The notes beneath the pieces are model-generated. The model was given only the letters and a program-made list of their open reading frames with translations, ran no database searches and was not told the origin of the DNA. Shown here one piece after another: positions 44,359 through 53,685 of a stretch of DNA of 64,000 nt. Each line of letters begins with the position of its first letter. The stretch's first letter is position 1. The stretch is from contig CAWKGC010000003.1 of NCBI GenBank assembly GCA_963849005.1, positions 37,283-101,282 of the forward strand, read 5' to 3'. Source of the stretch: CAWKGC01 sp963849005. Lineage in GTDB: Bacteria; Pseudomonadota; Gammaproteobacteria; Burkholderiales; Usitatibacteraceae. Made by a program: the position numbers and the translations under genes.

Positions 44359-44544
44359 ATGGCCTTGAAAGCGCGATCAAGGCACCTGTACGCCGCGGAC
44401 GGTGAATTCCTCGGCGCGACCTCCTCGGTCGCGCAGGCCATCGAACGGGGATTGCCGCATTCGTCGCTGCTGAAGCCCAAGCAATCACTGGGGCTCAACC
44501 CACCCTGCGAGGCCGATCCATGTTCGCATTTCGCATTCTATTGA
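44359..44544 (+). CDS. Possible small protein of unknown function
   Basis: A 61-residue frame from ATG 44359 reads MALKARSRHLYAADGEFLGA then VAQAIERGLPHSSLLKPKQS. It overlaps the next gene by 25 nt. The first part resembles a small conserved DNA- or metal-binding motif region, but no family was recognised. AGAAGGA is 12 nt upstream. Gene status is uncertain because the overlap is unusual. Confidence 0.35.
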   Translation: MALKARSRHLYAADGEFLGATSSVAQAIERGLPHSSLLKPKQSLGLNPPCEADPCSHFAFY

Positions 44545-44861
44545 TCTCGATCATCGGCGTCGTCCTTGCCTACACCGGATTGGTCATCGCGGCGAACGGC
44601 TGGGGCTTCTTCCCTGTTTTCTTCGGAGACATCGCCGCAATGAACTGGGCGGGCCAATTCAACCTGGACTTCAGTTGCTTCCTGCTCCTTTCCGGGCTTT
44701 GGCTTGCATGGAGAAACCAGTTCACTCCGGTTGGCCTCGTTCTTGGCGCGTTTGCATTGGTCGGCGGCGCGCCATTTGTCGCTGCCTATCTCCTCATCAC
44801 GAGCTTTCAGGCCAATGGTGACGTCAAGGTGCTGCTTCTGGGCAAAGCGCGGGCCGGTTAG
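44520..44861 (+). CDS. Small integral membrane protein
   Basis: This 113-residue protein has three to four hydrophobic helices (ILLISIIGVVLAYTGLVIAA, LDFSCFLLLSGLWLAW, VGLVLGAFALVGGAPFVAAY). It resembles small DUF-type membrane proteins seen in proteobacteria. It begins at ATG 44520 and is followed after about 30 nt by another unknown gene. A role cannot be assigned. Confidence 0.68.
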   Translation: MFAFRILLISIIGVVLAYTGLVIAANGWGFFPVFFGDIAAMNWAGQFNLDFSCFLLLSGLWLAWRNQFTPVGLVLGAFALVGGAPFVAAYLLITSFQANGDVKVLLLGKARAG

Positions 44862-44890
44862 CGCAAACGTCCGGCCGCAGGGGCTCGGGC

Positions 44891-45118
44891 ATGCAGACCG
44901 TTCTCGTCACAAACGTCACCCAGTATGCCGGCGACGAGAAAAGCACGGTAACGCAGCAGCTCATCGGCGCGCTTTCACAGGCCAATGTCGGCATGGTCCT
45001 GGCGCGAACCATGAGTATCCAGGAAGACATGCTCGTGATCCGGCTCGAAACGACTGCGGCTGATGGAACGCCTGTTGCCCGCACCCTCACCTGGAAGCGC
45101 CTCGGGGATGCGGGCTAG
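44891..45118 (+). CDS. Conserved hypothetical protein (75 residues)
   Basis: The protein begins MQTVLVTNVTQYAGDEKSTV and continues with LIGALSQANVGMVLARTMS and VIRLETTAADGTPVARTL. The pattern of two short strands and a helix is compact but matches no family I know. GCATG lies at the start and no strong ribosome binding site is visible. The frame ends cleanly, and codon usage is GC-biased in the normal way. Confidence 0.5.
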   Translation: MQTVLVTNVTQYAGDEKSTVTQQLIGALSQANVGMVLARTMSIQEDMLVIRLETTAADGTPVARTLTWKRLGDAG

Positions 45119-45241
45119 CTACGCGTTCGGGAGGCCCGCGGGAAATCGTGGGCCGCGCCCCACGCGGCAGCGCGGTCGTTGCGCGGCCACTCAACTACGT
45201 CGTCATGCCTCACAACCGCCTCCAGCCGCCCTCCCGGCCTC

Positions 45242-45628
45242 ATGAGCAACGCACCAGCACCCGATGCGGACTACTTCCGCGCCTTGGAGGTTGAACGCAC
45301 CCGGGTCATTGTTGCGCGTGATCTGGCAGCGATCCGCAAGCTGCACGCGCCGGAGTACGAACTCATCACGCCCGCCGGGCGGGTTTTCACAATGGGAAGC
45401 TACCTCTCGCTCATCGCAGCCGAGCCTTTCTACGCGAACTGGGAGCACGGCCCCATGGAGGTTCGTGTCGCCGAAGAAATGGCCGTCGTAAGGTACCAGG
45501 CAAGGCTGACGTTCCCATCCGGAAAAGTCGTCGAATGCTGGCACACCGATACGTACGAGCTGCGCGCCGGTGAGTGGGTGGCGGTGTGGTCACAGGCAAC
45601 GCAGCTGCCGCCAAGCCCAGCCACTTAG
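45242..45628 (+). CDS. Nuclear transport factor 2-like (DUF4440-type) protein
   Basis: This 128-residue cytosolic protein has the cone-shaped NTF2-like fold pattern: an N-terminal helix (YFRALEVERTRVIVARDLAA), a LHAPEYELITPAGRVFTMGS segment, and strands with VVRYQARLTFPSGKVV and WHTDTYELRAGEWVAVWSQA. DUF4440 proteins bind small hydrophobic ligands or act as snoaL-like enzymes; the role here is unknown. It starts at ATG 45242 and converges on the phosphatase gene. Confidence 0.8.
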   Translation: MSNAPAPDADYFRALEVERTRVIVARDLAAIRKLHAPEYELITPAGRVFTMGSYLSLIAAEPFYANWEHGPMEVRVAEEMAVVRYQARLTFPSGKVVECWHTDTYELRAGEWVAVWSQATQLPPSPAT

Positions 45629-45717
45629 CGAGCCAGGGCCAGGCCCCATCCTCCCATCGGGGCGAGGTCCGACGGCGCGGGTCCGCCTGGTCCCAGGCGT
45701 CATGTGTCATTCGCCGA

Positions 45718-47013
45718 TCAGCGCTCCGCCGCCAGCCGGCGCACGGCAAGCATCGTGCAGTCGTCCGCCAACAACTTCGAGCCTGTGTGGCTGACAACCC
45801 TTTCGTAAAGGGAATCCAGGAGAGTGGGCAGCGCGCTCGCCGCGCCACGGCGCAGCAATTCGAGACAGCCTTCCTCGGTTAGCTGCCTGCCGGCAGGGTC
45901 TTCCGCTTCCGTCACGCCGTCGGAGTAGCAAAACAGCGTCTCCCCGACCGCGAGGTCGTACGCCATGCTGGAGTAGTGCCCGCCGCTCGCCGCGCCGACC
46001 AGCATTCCCTTCGGCACCGGCAGCATCGCGGCCTCGCGGTCCGTGCACACCATCGGCACGCAGTGGCCCCCGTTCGAGTAGACGAACCGGCCGGTTTGCA
46101 CATCGAGAAAACCGCAGAGCAGGGTCACGAAGAGGTTCGTGTCATTGCCGATGCACAGGCGATCGTTGAGTGTCTCGAGGATCTTTTCCGGCTGCGTCGT
46201 CTCCATGGCCAGGACTCGCAGCAGCCCGATCACCCGGACCATGAACAGTGCGGCCGCGATGCCGTGGCCGGAAACATCACCGATGCAGACGAACAGCGTG
46301 CGGCTGTCGACGAAGAACGCGTCGAACAGATCGCCTCCGACCTTCGAAGCGGGCTCCATGAAACCGCACACCTCGATGTCGGAGCGCCACGGAAACAACG
46401 GCCGCTGCAGCGGGAGCATGCTTGCCTGGAGCTGGCGCGCGACTTCCAGCTCCTTCCTGAGGTGATTGAGTTCAAGCCGTTCGCGCTGCAAGGCGAGAGC
46501 CTTCTTGCTTGCGCCGCGCATGCGCTCGGTCAGCGTGGACATCAGGTTCCTGGCCAGGCCGCGAAGCGGCATCAGGCGGTTCCAGAACAAGTCGGGGTCG
46601 AGCCGGAGAACGCGCGCATCCGAAACCGCAAGTACCAGCGCCGAGATGGGCTTGCCATCGATGGCCGAAAGCTCGCCGATGCATTCGCCGGGAGATATCG
46701 CGATGGCGGAGTCCGGGCTCGCGTCTTCCCCCAGCTGGGCAACCAGCCGGCCCGACAGGAGGATGAAGACATCGCGATTGGCCTCGCCCAGCCGGAGAAG
46801 CGGCATGCCCGCGGGCAGCAGCAACACCTCGCAATCGGCGAGGGCTTCGTCGAGCTCGCGCGGGTCGGCGTCCCGGAACAGCGGGATCCAGTCCAGCGCC
46901 GGCCGTCGCCGGGCGCCGCGCCGACGTTCCTCCGCGACCGTGCGATTCGCGATCCGGCGATCGGATCCGCGCCGGAAGTTCCTGGTCGCGGGCTTCGTCA
47001 TTACGGGTTCCAT
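45718..47013 (-). CDS. PP2C-type (RsbU/SpoIIE) phosphatase with an N-terminal cyclic-nucleotide-binding domain
   Basis: This 431-residue protein starts with a basic linker, then a cNMP-binding domain (IPLFRDADPRELDEALADCE, DVFILLSGRLVAQLGEDAS, PGECIGELSAIDGKPISALV) at about residues 45-160. A coiled coil (LQRERLELNHLRKELEVARQ) follows. Last comes a SpoIIE-type phosphatase at about 215-430 with ASKVGGDLFDAFFVD, FVCIGDVSGHGIAAALFM and LFCYSDGVTEAEDPAGRQ. The metal-binding aspartates are present. The next two genes upstream encode an anti-sigma-type kinase and a STAS protein, so it likely dephosphorylates the STAS protein. Cyclic nucleotide sensing would gate the switch. Confidence 0.92.
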   Translation of the reverse strand: MEPVMTKPATRNFRRGSDRRIANRTVAEERRRGARRRPALDWIPLFRDADPRELDEALADCEVLLLPAGMPLLRLGEANRDVFILLSGRLVAQLGEDASPDSAIAISPGECIGELSAIDGKPISALVLAVSDARVLRLDPDLFWNRLMPLRGLARNLMSTLTERMRGASKKALALQRERLELNHLRKELEVARQLQASMLPLQRPLFPWRSDIEVCGFMEPASKVGGDLFDAFFVDSRTLFVCIGDVSGHGIAAALFMVRVIGLLRVLAMETTQPEKILETLNDRLCIGNDTNLFVTLLCGFLDVQTGRFVYSNGGHCVPMVCTDREAAMLPVPKGMLVGAASGGHYSSMAYDLAVGETLFCYSDGVTEAEDPAGRQLTEEGCLELLRRGAASALPTLLDSLYERVVSHTGSKLLADDCTMLAVRRLAAER

Positions 47014-47453
47014 CGTGCGCCGAACGTCAGATGGTTGTGTCCATCTTCATGGCGGTAGCGAAGCCAGTCGGAACAGCGTCGGAGCATCACCAGCCCCAGC
47101 CCGCCCGGCGAGGCTTCGTCGAGCGTCTTCGGCAGCGTTCTCTTCGCGACGGTGAGGGGATTGAACGCCATGCCGGCATCCGACACCGTCACGCTCGCCA
47201 TGCTGCAGTCCGCATCGGGCCCAACCTCCAGCAGCAGCCGGATCGGCGCCGACAGCGCCGTGCTGCCGCCATGGGTGATGACGTTCGCCAGCACTTCGTT
47301 CAGGCAAAGCAGGAGTCGCTCGGCCTGGGCCTGCGGCACGTCGCGCTGCCGGCAGGCCGTGGCGAGCCATTCCGACGCGCGCCGCACCTCAGCGCCACTG
47401 GCGCCGATCGTGAGTTCGTCAAACCTCGGCGACACCGGCAGCTCGGTCCCCAC
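47001..47453 (-). CDS. Anti-sigma regulatory factor kinase (RsbW-like HATPase)
   Basis: This 150-residue serine/threonine kinase of the RsbW/SpoIIAB type binds and phosphorylates the STAS protein. GHKL motifs are visible: the N box in LLLCLNEVLANVITHG, the G1 box in VSDAGMAFNPL, and the G2 box in SPGGLGLVMLRRCSDWLRYR. It overlaps the phosphatase gene by 13 nt and lies 3 nt after the STAS gene, so the three are one operon. No sigma factor is adjacent, so the final target may be elsewhere. Confidence 0.9.
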   Translation of the reverse strand: MGTELPVSPRFDELTIGASGAEVRRASEWLATACRQRDVPQAQAERLLLCLNEVLANVITHGGSTALSAPIRLLLEVGPDADCSMASVTVSDAGMAFNPLTVAKRTLPKTLDEASPGGLGLVMLRRCSDWLRYRHEDGHNHLTFGARWNP

Positions 47454-47456
47454 CGG

Positions 47457-47801
47457 TCAGGCGACAGCCGCCCTTTCGGCCTCGGAGGCGCTCTTGAAGA
47501 CCGGAATGATCTGGTCCACCCCGGTTGCATTGAGGCTCATCATGACGGTCGAGCTCTCGCTCACGACCAGCACCATCTTTCCCCCGCGCTGCTGGACCGC
47601 CTTGGCGCTGGTGATCAGTGCGCGTATGCCGATCGAGGCGAGAAACCTGAGGGAGGACAGGTCGACGACCACGCCCTTTTTCGGTGCTGCAGCCAGCTCC
47701 TCGAGTTGCGCGGCGACCGAGTCGGTGCCCGGCAGGTCGAGACGGCCGGAGATCACGATTCGGCGAAGGTCTGTTCCGATGTCGTCATAGCTGATGGACA
47801 T
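47457..47801 (-). CDS. STAS-domain anti-anti-sigma factor
   Basis: This 114-residue STAS protein (SpoIIAA/RsbV-like) begins MSISYDDIGTDLRRIVISGR. Its central loop has LSSLRFLASIGIRALITSAK, where Ser in the ASIGIR motif is the expected phosphorylation site. Phosphorylation by the adjacent kinase and dephosphorylation by the PP2C phosphatase would switch its partner. It is the first gene of the partner-switching operon. Confidence 0.92.
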   Translation of the reverse strand: MSISYDDIGTDLRRIVISGRLDLPGTDSVAAQLEELAAAPKKGVVVDLSSLRFLASIGIRALITSAKAVQQRGGKMVLVVSESSTVMMSLNATGVDQIIPVFKSASEAERAAVA

Positions 47802-47954
47802 GATGATGTCACCCTCCCCAATGAGAGAATTCAGCGCCGCGGGAAGTATGCCACATGCACGTTTGCGCTCCTCGCGCGAACCTCGATGGTCGGTGCCACG
47901 CTCAGCTGCACGCGCACCTCGGAAGGCGGCAACGGCCCGCTGTTCCCCCCGAGG

Positions 47955-49306
47955 CTACCGATTCGGCTTGGCCGGCACCCAGTCATCCGGCGCGCCCGGC
48001 GGCACCCGCGGATGCTTCTCCAGGCTCTGCTGGAAGGCCATCTGCATCTTGCGCATCGGGCCGCGCACCCAGCCCTGCGTGCTGTTCACGTCGGTCTCCT
48101 CCTTCGGGTCCTGCACGACGTTGAAGAGGTACGGCACCTCGAGATGCGTTGACGCCCGTGTTGGGCTCCGTCTCCCACAGCAGGTGCATCTTCCAGTCGC
48201 GCCACTTGATCGCGCGCAGCTGCTCCTTGATGTAGTACACGAAGCCCTCGCGCGGGGACTTTCGGTCTTGCCCAGCAGGAATCGGCGTGAGGTCGACGCC
48301 GTCGATCGGCCGGTCGTCGGGCACCTTCGCGCCCGCGTTCGTGCAGCAGCGTCGTGAAGAGGTCCGTGACGTGCACGATCTCGTTGGTGACGCCCGGCGC
48401 CACGCGGCCCGGCCAGCGCACGATGAGCGGCACGCGCAGCGCGCCTTCCATCGCCGTGTGGTACGTGCCGCTCCACGGGCCCGCGGTGCCGCGCCACGGC
48501 CGGCGGAACTCGGGGCCGTTGTCGCTGGCGAAGATGAAGAGCGTGTCCTCCTCGAGGCCGGCCTTCGCCACCGTGTCGATCACCTCGCCCACGCGGTGGT
48601 CCATCTCGACCATCGAGTCGGCGAAGTCGCCCGCGCCCGTATGGCCGGCGAAATCGCGATGGGGAAGCGTCGGGTAGTGCAGTTGCGTGAGCGGCAGGTA
48701 GACGAAGAAGGGCTTGCCCGCCTTGCCTGCTTCGCGATGAAGTCGCACGCCATGCGCGTGAGGTCGCCGTCGATGCGCCGGCGCATCTCGAGGTCGTAGG
48801 GCGCCACGCTGCGCACGGGCTCGCCGCGATCCCCGGCCTCCGACGTACGGAATGTCGCACCACGGCCGGATCGAACCCGATGGACTCCGTGAACATGCTC
48901 TCGTTGGTGGTGCGCGGGATGCCGTACCACTCGTCGAAGCCGCGGTCGTGCGGGAAGCGCCCGGCGCGGTCGCCCAGGTGCCACTTGCCGTAGATGGCCG
49001 TGGCGTAGCCGGTGGCGGAGAGCGCCTGCGCGAGCGTGATCTCCCAGGGATGATGCCCTGCGGCAGTCCCGCCGGCACCGACTGCAGCGCGCCCGTGCGG
49101 ATCGGGTGCCGTCCGGTCATCAGCGCCGAGCGCGTGGGCACGCAATCGCTTTCGACGTTGAAGTTGAGGAAGCGAAGGCCCTCCGCCGCCAGCGCGTCGA
49201 TGCGCGGCGTGGGCGCGCCGCGGAGCGCCCCGCCGCCGTAGCAGCCGAGCTCCCCCCAGCCCAGGTTGTCGGCGAGGATGAGGACGATGTTGACGGGCTT
49301 GGCCAT
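47955..49306 (-). CDS. Sulfatase of the arylsulfatase A family (several frameshifts)
   Basis: This sulfatase-fold enzyme, about 445 residues after repair, hydrolyses sulfate esters after conversion of an active-site Cys to formylglycine. The N-terminus (NIVLILADNLGWGELGCYGG) carries metal-binding Asp13-Asn14. The sulfatase signature CVPTRSALMTGR has Cys55. Further segments in alternating frames are ATAIYGKWHLGDRAGRFPHD, YLPLTQLHYPTLPHRDFAGH, FIFASDNGPEFRRPWRG, and the C-terminus DDWVPAKPNR. At least five indels separate the pieces, matching the general error pattern. No signal peptide is seen, so activity may be cytoplasmic. The Bug receptor gene lies just upstream. Confidence 0.86.
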
Positions 49307-49325
49307 GGCGGTCTTCCGGTACCGG

Positions 49326-50304
49326 TCAGTCGAGCTGCAGCTTGCGTTCCGCGATGACCTTGCTCCACCGCGCGCGCTCGCGGGCGAGGTAGGCCGCGAA
49401 TTCCGGCCCGGACAGGCCCGAGACCTCGAAGCCCAGCTTGTCGATGCGTTCGCGAAGCGGCGGGCGTGGCGAGCGAAGCCGCGATCTCCTTCTGCATGCG
49501 CGCGAGGACCGCCGGCGGCGTGGCGGCCGGCGCCATGAGGCCGGCCCACTGGCGCACGTCGTATCCGGGGGCCACCGTCTCGTCGAGCGTGGGCACGTCG
49601 GGCACCGCGGGGGAACGGGCCTTCGTGGTGACGGCGAGGATGCGCACGCGGCCCGACCGCGCGTGGGGCAGCACGGCCGCGAGCCCGAGGACGGCCACGG
49701 GAACCTGCCCGCCGACGAGATCCGTGATCGCCTGGCCGCCGCCCTTGTAAGGGATGTGCAGCAGGTCCACGCCCGTCATCTGCGCAAGAAGTTCGCCCGC
49801 CAGGTGCTGCAGCGAGCCCTGCCCCGACGTGGCGTAGCCGATCTTGCCGGGGCTCGCCTTCGCGGCGGCGATCACGTCCTTCACGGTCTTGAAGGGCGAG
49901 TCGGCGGGCGTCGCGACGACGATGGGCTGCGCGCCGAACATCGTCACGGGCACGAAGTCGCGCTCCACGTTCCACTTGAGGCCCTGGCGCAGCACGGGCT
50001 GCAGCGCCACCGTGTCCGAGGCGACGACGAAGGTGTATCCGTCCGCGGGCGAGGAGGCCACCACCTCCATGCCGACGGCCCCTGAGGCGCCCGGACGGTT
50101 GTCGACGACGATCACCTGGCCCAGTTGCTTGCCGAGCGGCTCGGCCACGGCGCGACCCATGGCGTCGTTGGACCCGCCGGCCGGCTGGGGCACGACCCAC
50201 TTGAGCGGCTTGTTCGGCCAGGCGGGCGCCTGTGCGAGCGCATCGGCGGCGGGTATGGCAGCAAACGTCATCGCGGCAAGGGCGATGAAGCCGAGTCTCG
50301 GCAC
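49326..50304 (-). CDS. Tripartite tricarboxylate transporter (Bug/TctC) solute receptor (one frameshift)
   Basis: This periplasmic substrate-binding protein has about 325 residues. The GTG at 50304 has a strong AGGAGA site and a signal peptide (LGFIALAAMTFAAIPAADAL). It shows the Bug-family features WPNKPLKWVVPQPAGGSND, VVVDNRPGASGAVGMEVVA, IGYATSGQGSLQHLAGEL and IPYKGGGQAITDLVGGQVPV. A one-base insertion near 49458 precedes the C-terminal ERERIDKLGFEVSG-like tail. No TctA/TctB membrane components are present in the window, as is common for orphan Bug receptors in Burkholderiales. It sits 19 nt upstream of the sulfatase, so it may deliver a sulfated or aromatic acid. Confidence 0.9.
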
Positions 50305-50653
50305 GGGGATTCTCCTGGCGGGTTTCGATGACAGCAGTCTAGCCGCAGCGATGACCGGTTTTCCATCATTCTTCGGATGGACGAATGGCATTTCCGTCGT
50401 CAGGACATTCACGGCGGGAAAGGCCGGAGTCAGGTTGGAGCAGCCATGGCTCGCGGTCGCAGGCGTGGCGAGCGACCCACTGCGGTGGCTCCGTCGTTAT
50501 CACACACTCGCACGCCAAGTGCGCGAATACATGACGAACCCGGGGACCAGGACCCGGGCGCCGCGGCGCCGGCATTCGCGACGCCGGCAGCCGGCGGAAA
50601 ACCCGTTTCGAGGCTACGAGGTCACTTCATCCGTGCCTTGCTGCCTCGTTCAT
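50305..50653. other. Intergenic region of about 350 nt without a recognised gene
   Basis: Between the Bug receptor start and the end of the SGNH-type gene no open frame with gene-like features was found. The part nearest the receptor start should hold its promoter, but no convincing -35/-10 pair stands out. The right half is GC-rich and unremarkable. No repeat, tRNA-like or terminator structure was recognised. Confidence 0.5.
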
Positions 50654-52543
50654 TCATTTGCCCTTGTCGTGCGGAACGACACACGTCGCGACGGCCGTTG
50701 TGACGTTGCCTGCGCGATCGGTTGCGCTTGCCGACAGCGTGTAGGTGCGTCCCGGCCCGTTGCCAAGGCGTTCTGCCCGAACGGAAATGGTCCGTGGATC
50801 GAGGCCACTGCCGGCCGTCATCGTGTCGGACTGTCCCGGAGCCGCTGGTTCACTGCTTGCAACCTCGGTATTGAAGGACGACAGGCCGGACAAGCCTTCC
50901 TGTGCCGAAACGGTCGCGACAGTCACGAGCTTGTTGTTGGGGGGCCAGACATTGCACCCGTCGGCGGGCATTCCCGAGAGCGACGGCGGCGACTTGTCGA
51001 GCTGCACGACAAGGGTCTTTGCCGTTTCGACATTGCCGGCATTGTCGGTCGCATAGTAGGTGACCGTCGTCGTGCCCTCGACGCTGATGGTGAGCGAAGC
51101 GCCGTCAGCGTTGACGCTCCCGGCGCCGACCTGCGCGCCGGTCGTGGCAAACGCGATCTGCTTGACGCCCGAGCCGTTGACCTCGTCGGTCGCGGCAAGT
51201 GACACCGTCACGTCGGCATTGTTCCAGCCGTTGGCGTTGGCCGGCGGGTTCGCCGCCGCGCTGGTGGTCGGGGCCGACAGGTCAGGGCCGACGGTCGCCT
51301 GCGCGATTTGCTGCAGCCGCACGGCGACGTCCGACGCGATTCCCAGATCGGCGGCCGCTTGTTCACCCGCCCCGAGGCTCAACGGATTGCGGCCGGTGAT
51401 CGTCTGGAAGAGAACCAGCGCGCTCAGGTAGGAGCCATACTTGCTCGCGTGCGTGCGATCGATCCACCAAAGGTTGATCGGCGGCGCCGCCGGCTCGTCG
51501 TAGGTTCCGCCAGCATTGTAGAAGCCGCTGCCCTTTGCAAATCCCTCGTTCACGGCGCGCTGAAAGGCGTCGCCAACGGGTGCGACGCCCGCAAAGTTGG
51601 GGTTGGTCGCGGCTTTGCCGTAGAACGAATTGTGCAGGTCCGCCGTCATGTCCGCGAGGTTGGCCTCGGTGGTCGGCTTGCTCGTGTAATAAAGGAAGTT
51701 TTGCCCGGTCGCCGGGTTGCCGTTGGGGTTGGTACCTCCGCACGTTGAATCGACGATCGGCGCGCCATTCGTCGTCGTCACGTCGGCCTTGGTGCACTTG
51801 TGCGCTTCGACCATGTCGGGTCGCGCCCAGGTCTGTTGGAGATACACCTTGGTGGCAGCGCTTGCATTCGGGTTGGCGGGAATGACGCGCCGAAGGTTGC
51901 AGCTGGTCGCCGACAAGCCGGTCGCGGTGCATGCCGCCAGGCTTCCGAACAGCTCAGTCTCCGTGTAATAGCCGTCGGGACCAGTAACGTCGCCGGTATG
52001 GATGAAGCGCTCGAACTGGTCCGCGTAAGCATTGAATGTCGCCAGGTCGGCGTTCTTGCCTTTGCCCGGGGGAAGCGCCGCGTCGCTTTGCTCCTGCAGG
52101 ATCACGACGTCCCACTTCTGCAGCGCAACGTTCTCCCGGAGCTTCCAGGGAGGGGAGTTCGAGGTCTGGAGGAATTGCCCGCGCAACGAGGCGGCGTTGC
52201 GCGTCGAATGCGCGACGTCGTAATCGAGCCCTGCCTGATCGGTCATCTTCTTGAAAATGCCCGGGACGCCGCCCCAGGGATGCGGCTCGAAGCAACCTGT
52301 GCCGGGAGTGACGCATGGGTTGGGGGGTATCCCGGACCCGACCGGAAAGCTGTTCGTCCCGGCCGGTTGGAGGGCGTTGAACGCCGCGGTAAGGTCGTCC
52401 ACATTGGCCGCGTTGTATTCCTGTGCCGGCGAAATGCGCCCGAACGTGTAGCTGTTGCCCACGAACAGCACCCACACCGGGTCCGCATTCGCGAGCGGCG
52501 CCCAGGCGAATGCGGCAAAGAAGATTGCAGCGAGTCGTTTCAT
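50654..52543 (-). CDS. Secreted SGNH-hydrolase-like protein with a C-terminal Ig-like/chitobiase-type region
   Basis: This 629-residue exported protein has a signal peptide (LAAIFFAAFAWAPLANADPV). An N-terminal SGNH/DUF4886-like domain begins VLFVGNSYTFGR, with the family's GNS block, and includes WDVVILQEQSDAAL. A candidate catalytic pair lies in WIDRTHASKYGSYLSALVLF at about residue 370. After residue 400 the sequence becomes beta-rich with VTYYATDNAGNVETAKTLVV and TYTLSASATDRAGNVTTAVA, as in Ig-like or HYR domains. It could be an extracellular carbohydrate or ester hydrolase. It is transcribed divergently from the LysR gene, whose product may control it. Confidence 0.78.
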   Translation of the reverse strand: MKRLAAIFFAAFAWAPLANADPVWVLFVGNSYTFGRISPAQEYNAANVDDLTAAFNALQPAGTNSFPVGSGIPPNPCVTPGTGCFEPHPWGGVPGIFKKMTDQAGLDYDVAHSTRNAASLRGQFLQTSNSPPWKLRENVALQKWDVVILQEQSDAALPPGKGKNADLATFNAYADQFERFIHTGDVTGPDGYYTETELFGSLAACTATGLSATSCNLRRVIPANPNASAATKVYLQQTWARPDMVEAHKCTKADVTTTNGAPIVDSTCGGTNPNGNPATGQNFLYYTSKPTTEANLADMTADLHNSFYGKAATNPNFAGVAPVGDAFQRAVNEGFAKGSGFYNAGGTYDEPAAPPINLWWIDRTHASKYGSYLSALVLFQTITGRNPLSLGAGEQAAADLGIASDVAVRLQQIAQATVGPDLSAPTTSAAANPPANANGWNNADVTVSLAATDEVNGSGVKQIAFATTGAQVGAGSVNADGASLTISVEGTTTVTYYATDNAGNVETAKTLVVQLDKSPPSLSGMPADGCNVWPPNNKLVTVATVSAQEGLSGLSSFNTEVASSEPAAPGQSDTMTAGSGLDPRTISVRAERLGNGPGRTYTLSASATDRAGNVTTAVATCVVPHDKGK

Positions 52544-52726
52544 TTGTGTCCTCCATCCATTCGGGTTGCCGTCGTTGGCGGTCACGTTAGTCTCCGACCA
52601 TGAATACGTCAAATATCTCCAATGAGGCGATATGATACCTTTTGCGTATGACATGCCGTGGATCCGCTCCGCGTCGGGCGCGCCGCCCCGTGGACATCCC
52701 GTGCATCGTGGATCGTGAGGCAAGCC

Positions 52727-53647
52727 ATGGAATTACGGCACCTGCGTTACTTCGTGGCCGTCGCCGAAGAGCGCCACATCACCCGTGCCGCCGCGCGGCT
52801 GGGAATCCAGCAGCCGCCGCTTTCCGCGCAGATCAAGGCGCTCGAAGCAGAATTGGGCACCGCCTTGTTCACGCGGCATGCCCGCGGCGTCGAATTGACC
52901 GTGGGCGGTCATGCGCTGCTCGACCCGGCGCGCTCGATTCTGGCGAGCGTCGATCGCGTCAGTGAGCACGTGGTGCGATCGGCGGAGGGCATGGAGGGCA
53001 GCATGTGCATCGGATTCACGACCTCGGTTGCGGCGCACCGCTTCAGTTCGGACGTCATCCGCGCCTACCACCGGGCCTATCCAAGGGTCGCGCTGGACTT
53101 GCGCGAATGCAACGCCGCCGAATTGACCGACCTGACGGCCCGCGGCGAAATGCATGCTGCTCTGCTGCGGCTTCCCGTGGCGAACCCGCCCGAGGTCGTT
53201 TTCGAGCGGTTGCTCGAGGAGGAAATGCTGCTGGTCCTGCCGCGCGATCACGCGTTGATCAAGGCCGGGCGCGGTCGGGCCGCACCGCGAATATCCCTGC
53301 GGCAGCTTGCAAGCGAACCGTTCATCCTGGTACGCCGGCCCGGCGCGCCCGGCATGTACGCGGACTTGCTGCGGGCCTGCGACGAGGCGGGCTTCACGCC
53401 TCAGATCGCGGCCGAGGTCGACCACATGCTGACCAACATCAACCTGGTCGCCGCGGGCATCGGCGTGTCTGTCGTGCCGGCGTCGATGCGCGGCTTTCGC
53501 AAGGACGGCGTGGTGTATTGCCGGCTCGACGATGCGGGTGGCCTGCACGCGCCGATCACACTCGCTTATCCGGCAGGCAATCGCAATCCGGTGGCTGCAA
53601 ACTTCATTGCGCTCGTGCGCCGGCACGCCCACGCCTTGAAACGGTAG
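52727..53647 (+). CDS. LysR-family transcriptional regulator
   Basis: This 306-residue regulator begins MELRHLRYFVAVAEERHITR with a winged helix-turn-helix (RAAARLGIQQPPLSAQIKAL) and a substrate-binding domain from about residue 90 (CIGFTTSVAAHRFSSDVIRA, DHMLTNINLVAAGIGVSVVP). It diverges from the SGNH-type secreted protein gene across 183 nt, the usual LysR layout, so that gene is the likely target. The inducer is unknown. The ATG at 52727 follows GTGAGG. Confidence 0.95.
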   Translation: MELRHLRYFVAVAEERHITRAAARLGIQQPPLSAQIKALEAELGTALFTRHARGVELTVGGHALLDPARSILASVDRVSEHVVRSAEGMEGSMCIGFTTSVAAHRFSSDVIRAYHRAYPRVALDLRECNAAELTDLTARGEMHAALLRLPVANPPEVVFERLLEEEMLLVLPRDHALIKAGRGRAAPRISLRQLASEPFILVRRPGAPGMYADLLRACDEAGFTPQIAAEVDHMLTNINLVAAGIGVSVVPASMRGFRKDGVVYCRLDDAGGLHAPITLAYPAGNRNPVAANFIALVRRHAHALKR

Positions 53648-53685
53648 TGCCGGAGATGACGGCGGCCCCGGGGTTTGCCGAACGG

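Noticed and set aside
43057..44544. 495-codon frame over the MFS transporter
   Set aside because: It is a frame shadow of the transporter; only its final 61 codons could represent a small gene, listed separately.
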